The notes under the pieces were generated by a model. That model was not told the DNA's origin. It saw only the letters and a program-made list of their open reading frames with translations, and made no database searches. Position numbers and translations under genes: made by a program. Below, one piece after another: positions 1 to 5,394 of a stretch of DNA of 5,394 nt. This stretch comes from 2-12-FULL-42-15 sp964196565. GTDB taxonomy: Bacteria; Pseudomonadota; Gammaproteobacteria; Coxiellales; Coxiellaceae. The DNA is taken from NCBI GenBank assembly GCA_964196565.1, contig CAXMUH010000078.1, positions 1 to 5,394 of the forward strand, in the 5' to 3' direction. The number at the start of each line of letters is the position of its first letter. Position 1 is the stretch's first letter.

Positions 1-2
1 TT

Positions 3-128
3 GAAGCGGTGATTGGAAAATTATATTCTTTATTAAGTTGTGATTTATCTTGTGATGAGGTAAGAAAACAAATGAAAATGAATTTACGTGGTGAGTTATG
101 CGAGGCAAAGGAAGGGGTTAAGTCTTGA
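3..128 (+). CDS. C-terminal end of an unidentified gene (5' end outside window)
   Basis: A reading frame enters from the left edge and runs 41 codons to a TGA at 126-128. The visible residues begin EAVIGKLYSLL and end EAKEGVKS, with two Cys (SCDLSCDE) and a charged, mostly hydrophilic tail. No family is recognisable from so short a piece. The stop codon lies inside a near-perfect inverted repeat (113-133), an arrangement I associate with the ends of some small transposase genes; that link is an impression, not a match. The frame converges on the leftward gene ending at 148, with only 19 bp between the two stops. An open frame of this length could occur by chance, so coding status is uncertain. 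Confidence 0.35.
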   Translation, partial: EAVIGKLYSLLSCDLSCDEVRKQMKMNLRGELCEAKEGVKS

Positions 129-133
129 CCCCT
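113..133. repeat. Inverted repeat at convergent gene ends
   Basis: AGGGGTTAAG at 113-122 and CTTGACCCCT at 124-133 form two 10-base arms around a central T. Nine pairs are Watson-Crick and one is T-G on the plus strand. As RNA it would fold into a stem of about 8 pairs with a small loop. No U-tract follows on either strand, so it is not a canonical intrinsic terminator, although it could still protect or end the two convergent transcripts. It overlaps the stop codon of the partial rightward gene. A mobile-element end is the alternative. A short direct repeat, CCCTCAA, follows at 130-136 and 141-147. Confidence 0.5.
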
Positions 134-147
134 CAATGATCCCTCAA

Positions 148-1764
148 CTACGCAGCAGGCGCCGAGGCAAATGTATCTATTGTTTCCTGGGCCAAGGCTG
201 CAGAATCTGGAGTGAATTTCCAGAATAGATACCGGTTTTTGTTGCTAAAGTATTGTGCTGCACCTACAAAGGCGCCGATCAGTGTTAATGTTAACAGTAT
301 TGAGCCCACCAGCGGAAGACCCCAATCACGGTGCTTCGAAAGAATGACCATTTGATCTTGTGTCATAGTATTTACTAGACTAGCCATAGTTTCTATTTCA
401 CTATTTTCGGAAATATGTTTTGCAAATTCTCTGTAAATGAGATGTTTCTTTGGCTGCTTGCTAATTTCATCTAACTTATTAAGTATTATCTTGGGTTGGT
501 TAGATTGAAGGGTCCTTAAATTTGGATGAGTAGTATGCCCATTGATTTTAAAAACACTATCGCAAAAGCCAGTGATTTTTTTTGCCACAGCTGTTAAAGC
601 AACTTCAGCTTCTGTTTCATTTCTATTTTCTAGATCGGTTATTTTGTCATAGAGCGCTGCAATTTTTGTATAGAGGTTAATAAGATAGTTTAAATATATG
701 TCGTCAATCTTTTGTGGTATTCGGCGAACTGCAACTTTCGTTTTAGGAGCCGAAGCCCCCGTTCTTTCAGGAGCCGGTTTGCGCTTACTCCCTCTAGCTT
801 TGTATTCAGCTCTAGGTACAGGTGCACGTGAAGGTGCAAAGAAAACAGAAGTCCAGTGCGCATTACCTTTGTTATTTAAAATCATAACTTCATTACTTAA
901 AACCGACTTCTTTAAGGCGCTTTGTCTTGGATCATCTAGTGGGACTATACAACTGCCATTTCTAAATATTTGCAGAGGGATTTTTCGAGCTTGATATTCA
1001 AAATAACGCTCGTCCTCAGCAACATAAATAAGTTTGGCGCCCTGAACGTAGTGATGCAGCGAACCTAAAATCTCTTCTGTTGCCCATTTTGGAGATGTAT
1101 TAACATGCTTGCAGTATTCTATTAAAAGGGCATTTCTGTTAGCTTTTAATATCTCTTTTGCCTTAGCCTTGAACTGACTGTCGGTTGTCTCTGTTCTGAA
1201 AGGTTCGTCACAGAGTTCTAGCTTCATGTCAGCAAATATTCCCACTATAAATCTTGCGCAAGTGTCAATTGCTTTGTCTATAGCTGGAACTTTGAAGATT
1301 TCTGCCCGATCGTATCTTTCACTGTCATCTTCGGCGATATGGACCTTTAGAACTTGTGAGTGTTTATTAAAATAATGACGCAGCTTGTAAATAACAACCG
1401 GCAGAATTGAACTGCGATCCGGGGTGCCTACAAATTCTTCATAAATTGAAGTAGCTGCTGCTTTTCTTAAGCGGGGCTCAAAAGCCTCTTGTATTGATAT
1501 TAAGTCTGGATCTTTTTTTGGATTTTTTGTTTTAAACATTTTGTCTCGGATGACACGTACAAATAGTTCTTGATTGACTTTGGGAATTTCCAGCAAGTTT
1601 AGGACTTCGTCCAGCTCAGTTTGAAAATGTTGCAAATTACCATCTTTGCTTTCTTGAGCCTTTTGAAAACGATGATGATAGTACAATGCCAGGGAAAATG
1701 CATAAGCATAATAACCACAATTACCTTTAGCAAGGTTGTCCAGTTCGCATGGAGCAAGTCGCAT
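148..1764 (-). CDS. OTU-like cysteine protease / deubiquitinase-like candidate effector with C-terminal membrane segment
   Basis: The product is 538 residues from the ATG at 1764, which is preferred because AAGGGGG (1770-1776) lies 5 nt upstream. ATGs at 1788 and 1782 are in frame but lack such a site. The N-terminus carries a GNCGYYAYA motif with Cys16, like the OTU nucleophile loop. A W-ATEEILGSL stretch at about 227-236, a hydrophobic strand IPLQIF (262-267) and GNAHWTSVFF with His303 follow in the order expected of OTU folds (WGxxxEIxALA, then the NHY-type His). The 287-residue Cys-to-His distance is much longer than in a minimal OTU domain and suggests a large, probably helical insertion, as known in Legionella Lot deubiquitinases. 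A basic, Pro/Ala-rich linker (about 312-350), a helical, possibly coiled-coil part (about 355-405) and one hydrophobic segment (about 483-506, GLPLVGSILLTLTLIGAFVG) follow. The tail is Ala-rich. There is no N-terminal signal peptide. The canonical DGxC Asp is Lys13 here; Asp9 lies seven residues before the Cys. Ubiquitin cleavage and Dot/Icm export are inference. Confidence 0.72.
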   Translation of the reverse strand: MRLAPCELDNLAKGNCGYYAYAFSLALYYHHRFQKAQESKDGNLQHFQTELDEVLNLLEIPKVNQELFVRVIRDKMFKTKNPKKDPDLISIQEAFEPRLRKAAATSIYEEFVGTPDRSSILPVVIYKLRHYFNKHSQVLKVHIAEDDSERYDRAEIFKVPAIDKAIDTCARFIVGIFADMKLELCDEPFRTETTDSQFKAKAKEILKANRNALLIEYCKHVNTSPKWATEEILGSLHHYVQGAKLIYVAEDERYFEYQARKIPLQIFRNGSCIVPLDDPRQSALKKSVLSNEVMILNNKGNAHWTSVFFAPSRAPVPRAEYKARGSKRKPAPERTGASAPKTKVAVRRIPQKIDDIYLNYLINLYTKIAALYDKITDLENRNETEAEVALTAVAKKITGFCDSVFKINGHTTHPNLRTLQSNQPKIILNKLDEISKQPKKHLIYREFAKHISENSEIETMASLVNTMTQDQMVILSKHRDWGLPLVGSILLTLTLIGAFVGAAQYFSNKNRYLFWKFTPDSAALAQETIDTFASAPAA

Positions 1765-1769
1765 AATTT

Positions 1770-1776
1770 CCCCCTT
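1770..1776 (-). promoter_or_regulatory. Ribosome binding site deciding the start of the OTU-like gene
   Basis: The minus strand reads AAGGGGG, then 5 nt (AAATT), then the ATG at 1764-1762. Two further in-frame ATGs (1788 and 1782) lie upstream or just at this site, but neither has a purine-rich sequence at the right distance. Starting at 1764 makes the protein begin MRLAPCELDN and removes eight residues from the longest reading. Confidence 0.75.
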
Positions 1777-1797
1777 TTGCATTTTCATCTATATCGC

Positions 1798-1809
1798 TAT
1801 CACTATCAC
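1798..1809 (-). repeat. Tandem GTGATA repeat in the effector leader
   Basis: The minus strand carries GTGATA twice in tandem (1809-1798), followed by the imperfect copy GCGATA (1797-1792). It lies between the predicted transcription start and the start codon of the OTU-like gene, so it would be part of its 5' untranslated leader. It could be a binding site or a simple slippage product; nothing shows which. Confidence 0.45.
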
Positions 1810-1835
1810 TGTAAATATTGTATCAACTAAAATGG

Positions 1836-1841
1836 ATTATA
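1836..1841 (-). promoter_or_regulatory. -10 element of the OTU-like gene promoter
   Basis: The minus strand has a perfect TATAAT here, inside ACATATAATCC. Seventeen bases upstream the -35 position reads TTAATT (1864-1859), only 3 of 6 matches to TTGACA. A weak -35 is expected of a promoter that depends on an activator, and the PmrA-like box covers exactly that position. Transcription would start near 1829, giving a leader of about 65 nt. Confidence 0.5.
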
Positions 1842-1852
1842 TGTATTTACGT

Positions 1853-1868
1853 TTGCTTAATTAAGCAA
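1853..1868. repeat. Perfect 16-bp palindrome overlapping the PmrA-like box
   Basis: TTGCTTAA at 1853-1860 is followed directly by its complement TTAAGCAA at 1861-1868. The palindrome contains most of the promoter-proximal PmrA half-site and the -35 of the leftward promoter. It may be an operator for a dimeric regulator, or simply a by-product of the AT-rich CTTAA half-site. No U-tract follows, so it is not a terminator of queH. Confidence 0.45.
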
Positions 1869-1876
1869 GCCTTAAG
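1860..1876 (-). promoter_or_regulatory. PmrA-type box upstream of the OTU-like gene
   Basis: The minus strand (1876 to 1860) reads CTTAAG-GCTTG-CTTAAT, two direct half-sites with an 11-bp period. This is an exact match to the PmrA box of enterobacteria, YTTAAK-N5-YTTAAK, and to the core of the Legionella/Coxiella form (cTTAA repeated every 11 bp). The downstream half-site overlaps the -35 position and lies 18 bp before the TATAAT at 1841, the placement expected for activation by this OmpR-type response regulator. In Legionella and Coxiella, PmrA drives many Dot/Icm effector genes. The sequence and spacing are seen; the regulation is inferred. Confidence 0.6.
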
Positions 1877-1940
1877 ATTTTTGCTGCGTGGGAGTATAAT
1901 TTATTAGTGCGCTTATGATAATGCTCGAGTACTGTAGCGC

Positions 1941-2600
1941 TTAATCTTTCTCTTTGTAATACTTAACACCCAGCTTAACACGCTCTCTATCATTTTTTAA
2001 ACGCCAGCGATTGGTATCACGTAATGAAAAAACACAACCACAATACTCTTGTTGATAAAATTCTTCGCGTTTGGATAATTTGATCATGCGCTGTGAGCCG
2101 CCTTGCTTGCGCCAATTGTAAGTCCAATAATGCATGTCTGGATATTTTTTTGCGGCACGTTCGCCGCAATCATTTATTTGATCCATGTTTTTCCAGCGTG
2201 AAATGCCAAGCGAACTGGTAATTAAATCAAAACCATTTTCATGCGCGAAAAGCGCTGTTCGTTCAAAACGCATATCAAAACACATTGTGCAGCGAATACC
2301 GCGCTCCGGTTCATTTTCCATACCTTTTGCACGCACAAACCAATTATCCGAATCGTAGTCAGCATCAATAAAAGGAATATTATGTTTTTCGGCAAAGCGA
2401 ATATTTTCGTTTTTGCGAATCTCATATTCTTTTAAGGGGTGAATATTAGGATTGTAAAAAAAGATCGAAAAATCAATATTCGACTCAACCATCTGCTCCA
2501 TGATTTCACCCGAGCAAGGTGCACAGCATGAGTGCATCAGTAATTTTTTATAGCCTTCTGGTAGATATAAGGTAGGTCTTTGATTTATAGTATCGCTCAT
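1941..2600 (-). CDS. queH: Epoxyqueuosine reductase QueH
   Basis: QueH carries out the last step of queuosine synthesis, reducing epoxyqueuosine to queuosine at the wobble base of GUN-anticodon tRNAs (Asp, Asn, His, Tyr) in the cytosol. It is unrelated to the cobalamin-dependent QueG. The family's cysteine set is complete: HSCCAPC (Cys25, Cys26, Cys29), RCTMCFDMR (Cys104, Cys107) and EYCGC (Cys187, Cys189). In known QueH these hold an iron-sulfur cluster and an extra metal. FYNPNIHP, YDSDNW and TSSLGISRWKN are other familiar blocks. The 219-residue length is typical. The ATG at 2600 is chosen, with TGGAAA 6 nt upstream; an in-frame TTG at 2618 would add six residues but has no ribosome binding site. 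The gene is divergent from nnr, where E. coli has queG. No clear terminator is seen after its stop. Confidence 0.95.
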   Translation of the reverse strand: MSDTINQRPTLYLPEGYKKLLMHSCCAPCSGEIMEQMVESNIDFSIFFYNPNIHPLKEYEIRKNENIRFAEKHNIPFIDADYDSDNWFVRAKGMENEPERGIRCTMCFDMRFERTALFAHENGFDLITSSLGISRWKNMDQINDCGERAAKKYPDMHYWTYNWRKQGGSQRMIKLSKREEFYQQEYCGCVFSLRDTNRWRLKNDRERVKLGVKYYKEKD

Positions 2601-2640
2601 CGTGTTTCCATAGGTCAATTGGTGATCATCAATGGCTTAG

Positions 2641-2669
2641 ATTGTAGCGGGAAATGCGGTTTGAGTGAA
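2641..2669 (-). promoter_or_regulatory. Likely sigma-70 promoter of queH
   Basis: The minus strand shows TTCACT (2669-2664, 4 of 6 to the -35 consensus), a 17-bp spacer and TACAAT (2646-2641, 5 of 6 to the -10). Transcription would begin near 2634, about 34 nt before the chosen ATG at 2600. The in-frame TTG at 2618 would also lie on this transcript, so the promoter does not decide the start. Confidence 0.45.
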
Positions 2670-2689
2670 GCGCTGCGCTAATTTAATAA

Positions 2690-2705
2690 CATATTGAATA
2701 ATATG
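2690..2705. repeat. Inverted repeat in the queH/nnr divergent region
   Basis: CATATT (2690-2695) and AATATG (2700-2705) are perfect 6-bp arms around GAAT, in an AT-rich stretch between the two divergent promoters. It could be an operator acting on both genes. In AT-rich DNA such a short repeat can also arise by chance. Confidence 0.25.
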
Positions 2706-2727
2706 CTTATTTAATGATCAAAATTGG

Positions 2728-2757
2728 TTGCGTTTGGCTCTGGCAAAGAGGTAAAAT
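2728..2757 (+). promoter_or_regulatory. Possible promoter of the nnr-tsaE-amidase cluster
   Basis: TTGCGT (2728-2733) and TAAAAT (2752-2757, 5 of 6 matches) are separated by 18 bp. Transcription would start near 2764, leaving a leader of under 20 nt that includes the ribosome binding site AAGAGG (2771-2776), 5 nt from the nnr ATG. The -35 is weak; the -10 and its position are the stronger part of the case. Confidence 0.33.
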
Positions 2758-2781
2758 TTGCTACTAACATAAGAGGTTCTA

Positions 2782-4254
2782 ATGACACTTTTATATGAGA
2801 ACCGTCAGATTCGCTTGCTCGAGCAGCTAGCAATTGAGGCGGGAATTGATGAGTATGAGCTGATGAAACGTGCGGGCCAGGCAGCCTTTACGGTACTCTC
2901 ACAGCGTTGGCCTGGCGCAGAAAAGGTCATTGTTTGCACAGGAAAGGGCAATAATGCAGGTGATGGCTTTGAAGTCGCGCGGCTAGCCCATGACAAGCAA
3001 CTATCCGTGGTTGTCTATTCTATTGTTGACCCCAAATCACTTAAAGGCAGCGCTTTAAAAGCAGCTGAAACTGCGATTGCAGCTGGAGTAGAGGTTAAGC
3101 AATACCACCCAGATTTATCACTCGATGCTGACCTTATCATTGATGCATTGCTCGGCAGCGGACTCCAAGGTGAAGTTAAAGAACCTTTTGTTTCGCTGAT
3201 AAATACCATTAATGATGGCAATGTCGATATTTTATCACTCGATGTGCCTTCAGGTATTGATATTGATACCGGTTGCATTTTAGGTGCCGCGATTGATGCT
3301 GATCTGACGGTCACGTTTATTGGTTTAAAGAAAGGCTTATATACTCGCAAAGGTCCAGGTCGTTGTGGTGTTGTTGTTTTAAAAAATCTGGATCTTCCTT
3401 CAGAATTATTTGATAAAGTTCCTCCCGTTGCGGCGATGATCGATTGGGAACGCGTTTGTAATGTTTTACCGCGTCGTGGACGTGATACCCATAAAGGTAA
3501 TTATGGCCATGTGTTAGTAATTGGCGGTGATTATGGAATGGGTGGGGCAGTTCGAATGGCAGCAGAAGGTGCATTGCGGGTCGGCGCTGGTTTGGTTACT
3601 GTTGCAACGCGACCCGAACATGTGCCTGTGGTTAGCAGTTCGCGCCCAGAAATTATGTGTCATCAGGTCGCGGATCCCGATGAGTTAGATCCATTACTTG
3701 AAAAAGTGAATATGGTGGTGATCGGTCCTGGACTTGGTCGAACACCCTGGGCAGAAGGTTTACTGCAAAAAGTGCTTTTATCTTCTAAACCAAAATTACT
3801 CGATGCGGATGCATTAAATTTATTAAGCGAACAACCATCGCATTGTGACAATTGGATCTTAACCCCGCATCCTGGAGAAGCAGCGCGTTTATTAGAAACC
3901 AGCTGCCAAGATTTGCAATGTGATCGATTCGTTGCAATTACTGAACTTCAGAAAAAGTATGGCGGCGTCTCTGTTTTAAAAGGTGCTGGAACTTTAGTAA
4001 AAGATGATTCCGATATTATTAGTGTGTGTCGTGCCGGAAATCCAGGCATGGCTAGCGGTGGTATGGGCGATGTATTAAGCGGCATTATTGGTGGTTTGGT
4101 TGCTCAAGGATTAGATTTGGTAACGGCTGCTGAAGTGGGTGTTTATGTGCATGCCAGAGCGGGTGATTTAGCGGTTGAAGAAGGCGGCGGTGAACGCGGA
4201 CTTTTAGCCACCGATATTTTTACTCACATGCGGCAACTGGTAAATCCTAATTAA
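2782..4254 (+). CDS. nnr: Bifunctional NAD(P)H-hydrate epimerase / ADP-dependent NAD(P)H-hydrate dehydratase
   Basis: This cytosolic metabolite-repair enzyme restores NAD(P)H from its damaged hydrate NAD(P)HX. The N-terminal YjeF_N domain interconverts the R and S hydrates, and the C-terminal ribokinase-like domain dehydrates the S form using ADP. The 490-residue product has both halves intact. Epimerase motifs are GKGNNAGDG (54-62), LLGSGLQG (123-130), LDVPSGID (153-160) and GLKKGLYTRKGPG (181-193). Dehydratase motifs are HKGNYGHVLVIGGDYGMGG (237-255), GPGLG (315-319), DADALN (341-346), TPHPGE (361-366), KGAGT (400-404) and the anion-hole/active-site loop GNPGMASGGMGDVLSG (419-434, Asp430). 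The ATG at 2782 follows AAGAGG by 5 nt. The stop is immediately followed by the tsaE ATG. The gene lies divergent from queH and first in the cluster, as in E. coli next to queG. Confidence 0.97.
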   Translation: MTLLYENRQIRLLEQLAIEAGIDEYELMKRAGQAAFTVLSQRWPGAEKVIVCTGKGNNAGDGFEVARLAHDKQLSVVVYSIVDPKSLKGSALKAAETAIAAGVEVKQYHPDLSLDADLIIDALLGSGLQGEVKEPFVSLINTINDGNVDILSLDVPSGIDIDTGCILGAAIDADLTVTFIGLKKGLYTRKGPGRCGVVVLKNLDLPSELFDKVPPVAAMIDWERVCNVLPRRGRDTHKGNYGHVLVIGGDYGMGGAVRMAAEGALRVGAGLVTVATRPEHVPVVSSSRPEIMCHQVADPDELDPLLEKVNMVVIGPGLGRTPWAEGLLQKVLLSSKPKLLDADALNLLSEQPSHCDNWILTPHPGEAARLLETSCQDLQCDRFVAITELQKKYGGVSVLKGAGTLVKDDSDIISVCRAGNPGMASGGMGDVLSGIIGGLVAQGLDLVTAAEVGVYVHARAGDLAVEEGGGERGLLATDIFTHMRQLVNPN

Positions 4255-4698
4255 ATGAAGACACTTAATATACCTTCAGAACAAGCAATGCAACAACTCG
4301 GGCAACGCATGGCAAAGCTGCTTCGACCCGGTGACGTTGTTTTTTTGCAAGGTGAGTTAGGAGCTGGAAAAACCACACTTGCGCGTGGAATTTTACAAGG
4401 CTTAGGTTATCAAGACCATATTAAAAGCCCGACCTATACGATTGTGGAACCTTATCAAATCGATAACACCTCTGTTTATCATTTTGATTTATACCGTATC
4501 AATACTCCGGAAGAGTTGCTTGATATGGGTATCGAAGATTATTTTAATAAAGCTTCTTTAGTGTTGATTGAATGGCCGGAAAAAGCCAGTGTATTACTGC
4601 CAAAACCCACCGTGACGTGTAAAATCGAAACAGAGTCTGCTGGTCGTTCGATTGAGATTGAGGCACCGCAAAATATTCTGCTTGATTCTGCCGATTGA
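4255..4698 (+). CDS. tsaE: tRNA threonylcarbamoyladenosine biosynthesis ATPase TsaE
   Basis: TsaE is the ATPase that works with TsaD and TsaB to attach threonylcarbamoyl to A37 of ANN-decoding tRNAs (t6A). The 147-residue protein has the family's landmarks: Walker A GELGAGKTT (33-41), SPTYTIVEPY (58-67, switch I region), HFDLYR (76-81), GIEDYF (92-97) and LIEWPE (104-109, Walker B-like end). Length matches the E. coli protein of about 153 residues. Its ATG directly abuts the nnr stop codon with no gap, and no good ribosome binding site precedes it (the upstream bases are TAAATCCTAATTAA), so translation is probably coupled to nnr. An amidase gene follows after 63 bp, the standard gammaproteobacterial order. 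Confidence 0.97.
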   Translation: MKTLNIPSEQAMQQLGQRMAKLLRPGDVVFLQGELGAGKTTLARGILQGLGYQDHIKSPTYTIVEPYQIDNTSVYHFDLYRINTPEELLDMGIEDYFNKASLVLIEWPEKASVLLPKPTVTCKIETESAGRSIEIEAPQNILLDSAD

Positions 4699-4761
4699 TT
4701 TTGAATCTTTAGCAATCTGTGTAATAATTTATGCTCATTAGATTAAATAGGCAATTAACGG

Positions 4762-5394
4762 ATGAGAGGCCGATCTCTTTTTTTACAAAGCCTGGTTTGT
4801 TTTTCAACAAGCATGCTTCTTTGGCCGTTAAATAGTCAGGCTGATCTAAATTTTATCACTAAATTTACGGTAAAAGATTATCCAGGATTTGTGCGCTGTC
4901 GAATTGAATCAAAGCAACCGCTGCACTACGAGAAAATTTTTTTACAAAAGCAACCGAGATTAGTGATCGATGCTTACAATACCTATCTATTAAGTCAAGA
5001 TAGCATTATTTTGTGGACAAACAGAGCAGTGAGTGATTTTCGCTATGCCTATAAAAAAGATAATCGTTTACGAATGGTGCTTGATTTAAAAGGCCAGTAC
5101 TCGGCAAAAGAATCCCGCCTTAGCTTTGCCAAAGATCATCAAAACGTTTTGATTCTTGATTTAATAAAGCAAAAACCAAAAGCGATATTGCCAGCACCAA
5201 AAATGGCTGCGTTAACTGCGCATCGGGTTAAGTTTTTAACCCGTTTTCACAAACATTCAACCAAAGCAAAATCGCATCCTGTTAAGCCAAAACGTCAGGT
5301 GGTAATTGTGATTGACCCAGGTCATGGTGGCAAAGATCCGGGCGCGTTGGGTATGAATGGTATCAATGAAAAAGACATTGTGTTGCAAATTTCA
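4762..5394 (+). CDS. amiB: N-acetylmuramoyl-L-alanine amidase, AMIN plus Amidase_3 (3' end outside window)
   Basis: This is a periplasmic zinc amidase that cuts the amide bond between N-acetylmuramic acid and the stem peptide, mainly to split septal peptidoglycan at division. The 211 visible residues begin with a Sec-type signal peptide: MRGRS, a hydrophobic core, and a likely cut after NSQA, residue 27. No twin-arginine motif is present. An AMIN-like beta domain (about 28-135), the module that localises these enzymes to the septum, is followed by a basic linker (about 138-178). The start of the catalytic domain, VVIVIDPGHGGKDPGALG, holds zinc ligand His188, and GINEKDIVL holds the second ligand Glu203. 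The rest of the catalytic domain and any LysM repeat lie beyond the edge. The symbol rests on position next to tsaE; amiC-type naming is equally used. The ATG at 4762 has only a weak upstream AACGG, and no other start fits the signal peptide better. Confidence 0.92.
   Translation, partial: MRGRSLFLQSLVCFSTSMLLWPLNSQADLNFITKFTVKDYPGFVRCRIESKQPLHYEKIFLQKQPRLVIDAYNTYLLSQDSIILWTNRAVSDFRYAYKKDNRLRMVLDLKGQYSAKESRLSFAKDHQNVLILDLIKQKPKAILPAPKMAALTAHRVKFLTRFHKHSTKAKSHPVKPKRQVVIVIDPGHGGKDPGALGMNGINEKDIVLQIS

Noticed and set aside
698..994. Open frame on the plus strand inside the OTU-like gene
   Set aside because: It lies wholly antisense to a longer gene that has recognisable motifs and a strong ribosome binding site. 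Its translation has no recognisable domain.
1872..1900. Plus-strand TTAAGA - 17 bp - TATAAT promoter-like pair
   Set aside because: The spacing and -10 are good, but it would transcribe only antisense to queH, and its -35 coincides with the PmrA-like half-site, so chance in AT-rich DNA is more likely. An antisense RNA cannot be excluded.
1909..1940. GCGCT...AGCGC as a queH terminator
   Set aside because: The stem is only 5 bp with a 22-base loop and no U-tract follows on the minus strand.
2598..2618. TTG at 2618 as the start of queH
   Set aside because: It has no ribosome binding site, and the ATG at 2600 gives the usual QueH length with a short N-terminal lead before the HSCCAPC motif.
3015..3574. 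Minus-strand open frames within nnr
   Set aside because: They are antisense to the epimerase and dehydratase domains, whose motifs are all on the plus strand; their translations look like shadow sequence.
4699..4761. Separate promoter for the amidase gene (TTGAAT at 4701, TAATTT at 4725)
   Set aside because: The 18-bp spacer is acceptable, but both hexamers are poor and the gene order suggests read-through from nnr-tsaE. I also see no terminator in this 63-bp gap.

Overview
The window looks like chromosomal DNA of an AT-leaning gammaproteobacterium. The right-hand block nnr - tsaE - AMIN/Amidase_3 amidase is the conserved gammaproteobacterial cluster that in E. coli reads queG / nnr - tsaE - amiB - mutL - miaA - hfq. 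The left-hand gene resembles a host-directed OTU-type cysteine protease with a C-terminal membrane segment and a perfect PmrA-type box in its promoter. Together these point to an intracellular, Dot/Icm-bearing lineage such as Legionellales (Legionella, Coxiella, Berkiella or Aquicella relatives). That placement is inference; nothing in the window identifies a species.

Layout. Positions 3-128 (+) hold the last 41 codons of an unrecognised gene whose stop codon sits inside an inverted repeat. Converging on it is a 538-residue gene at 148-1764 (-), a candidate OTU-like effector. Positions 1765-1940 are its promoter region: a perfect TATAAT -10, and a CTTAAG-N5-CTTAAT direct repeat placed over the -35. 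Next is queH (1941-2600, -), the cysteine-rich epoxyqueuosine reductase. A 181-bp divergent promoter region (2601-2781) separates it from the rightward cluster: nnr (2782-4254, NAD(P)H-hydrate repair), tsaE (4255-4698, tRNA t6A ATPase) and the start of a periplasmic N-acetylmuramoyl-L-alanine amidase (4762 to the window edge, incomplete).

How the genes relate. The right-hand genes are housekeeping: metabolite repair, tRNA modification (queuosine by QueH, t6A by TsaE) and cell-wall cleavage for daughter-cell separation. Non-orthologous QueH occupies the divergent slot beside nnr that QueG holds in E. coli. The OTU-like gene appears to be accessory DNA inserted next to this cluster with its own regulated promoter. 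The most interesting signal is the pairing of an OTU-like, membrane-anchored candidate effector with a correctly positioned PmrA box.
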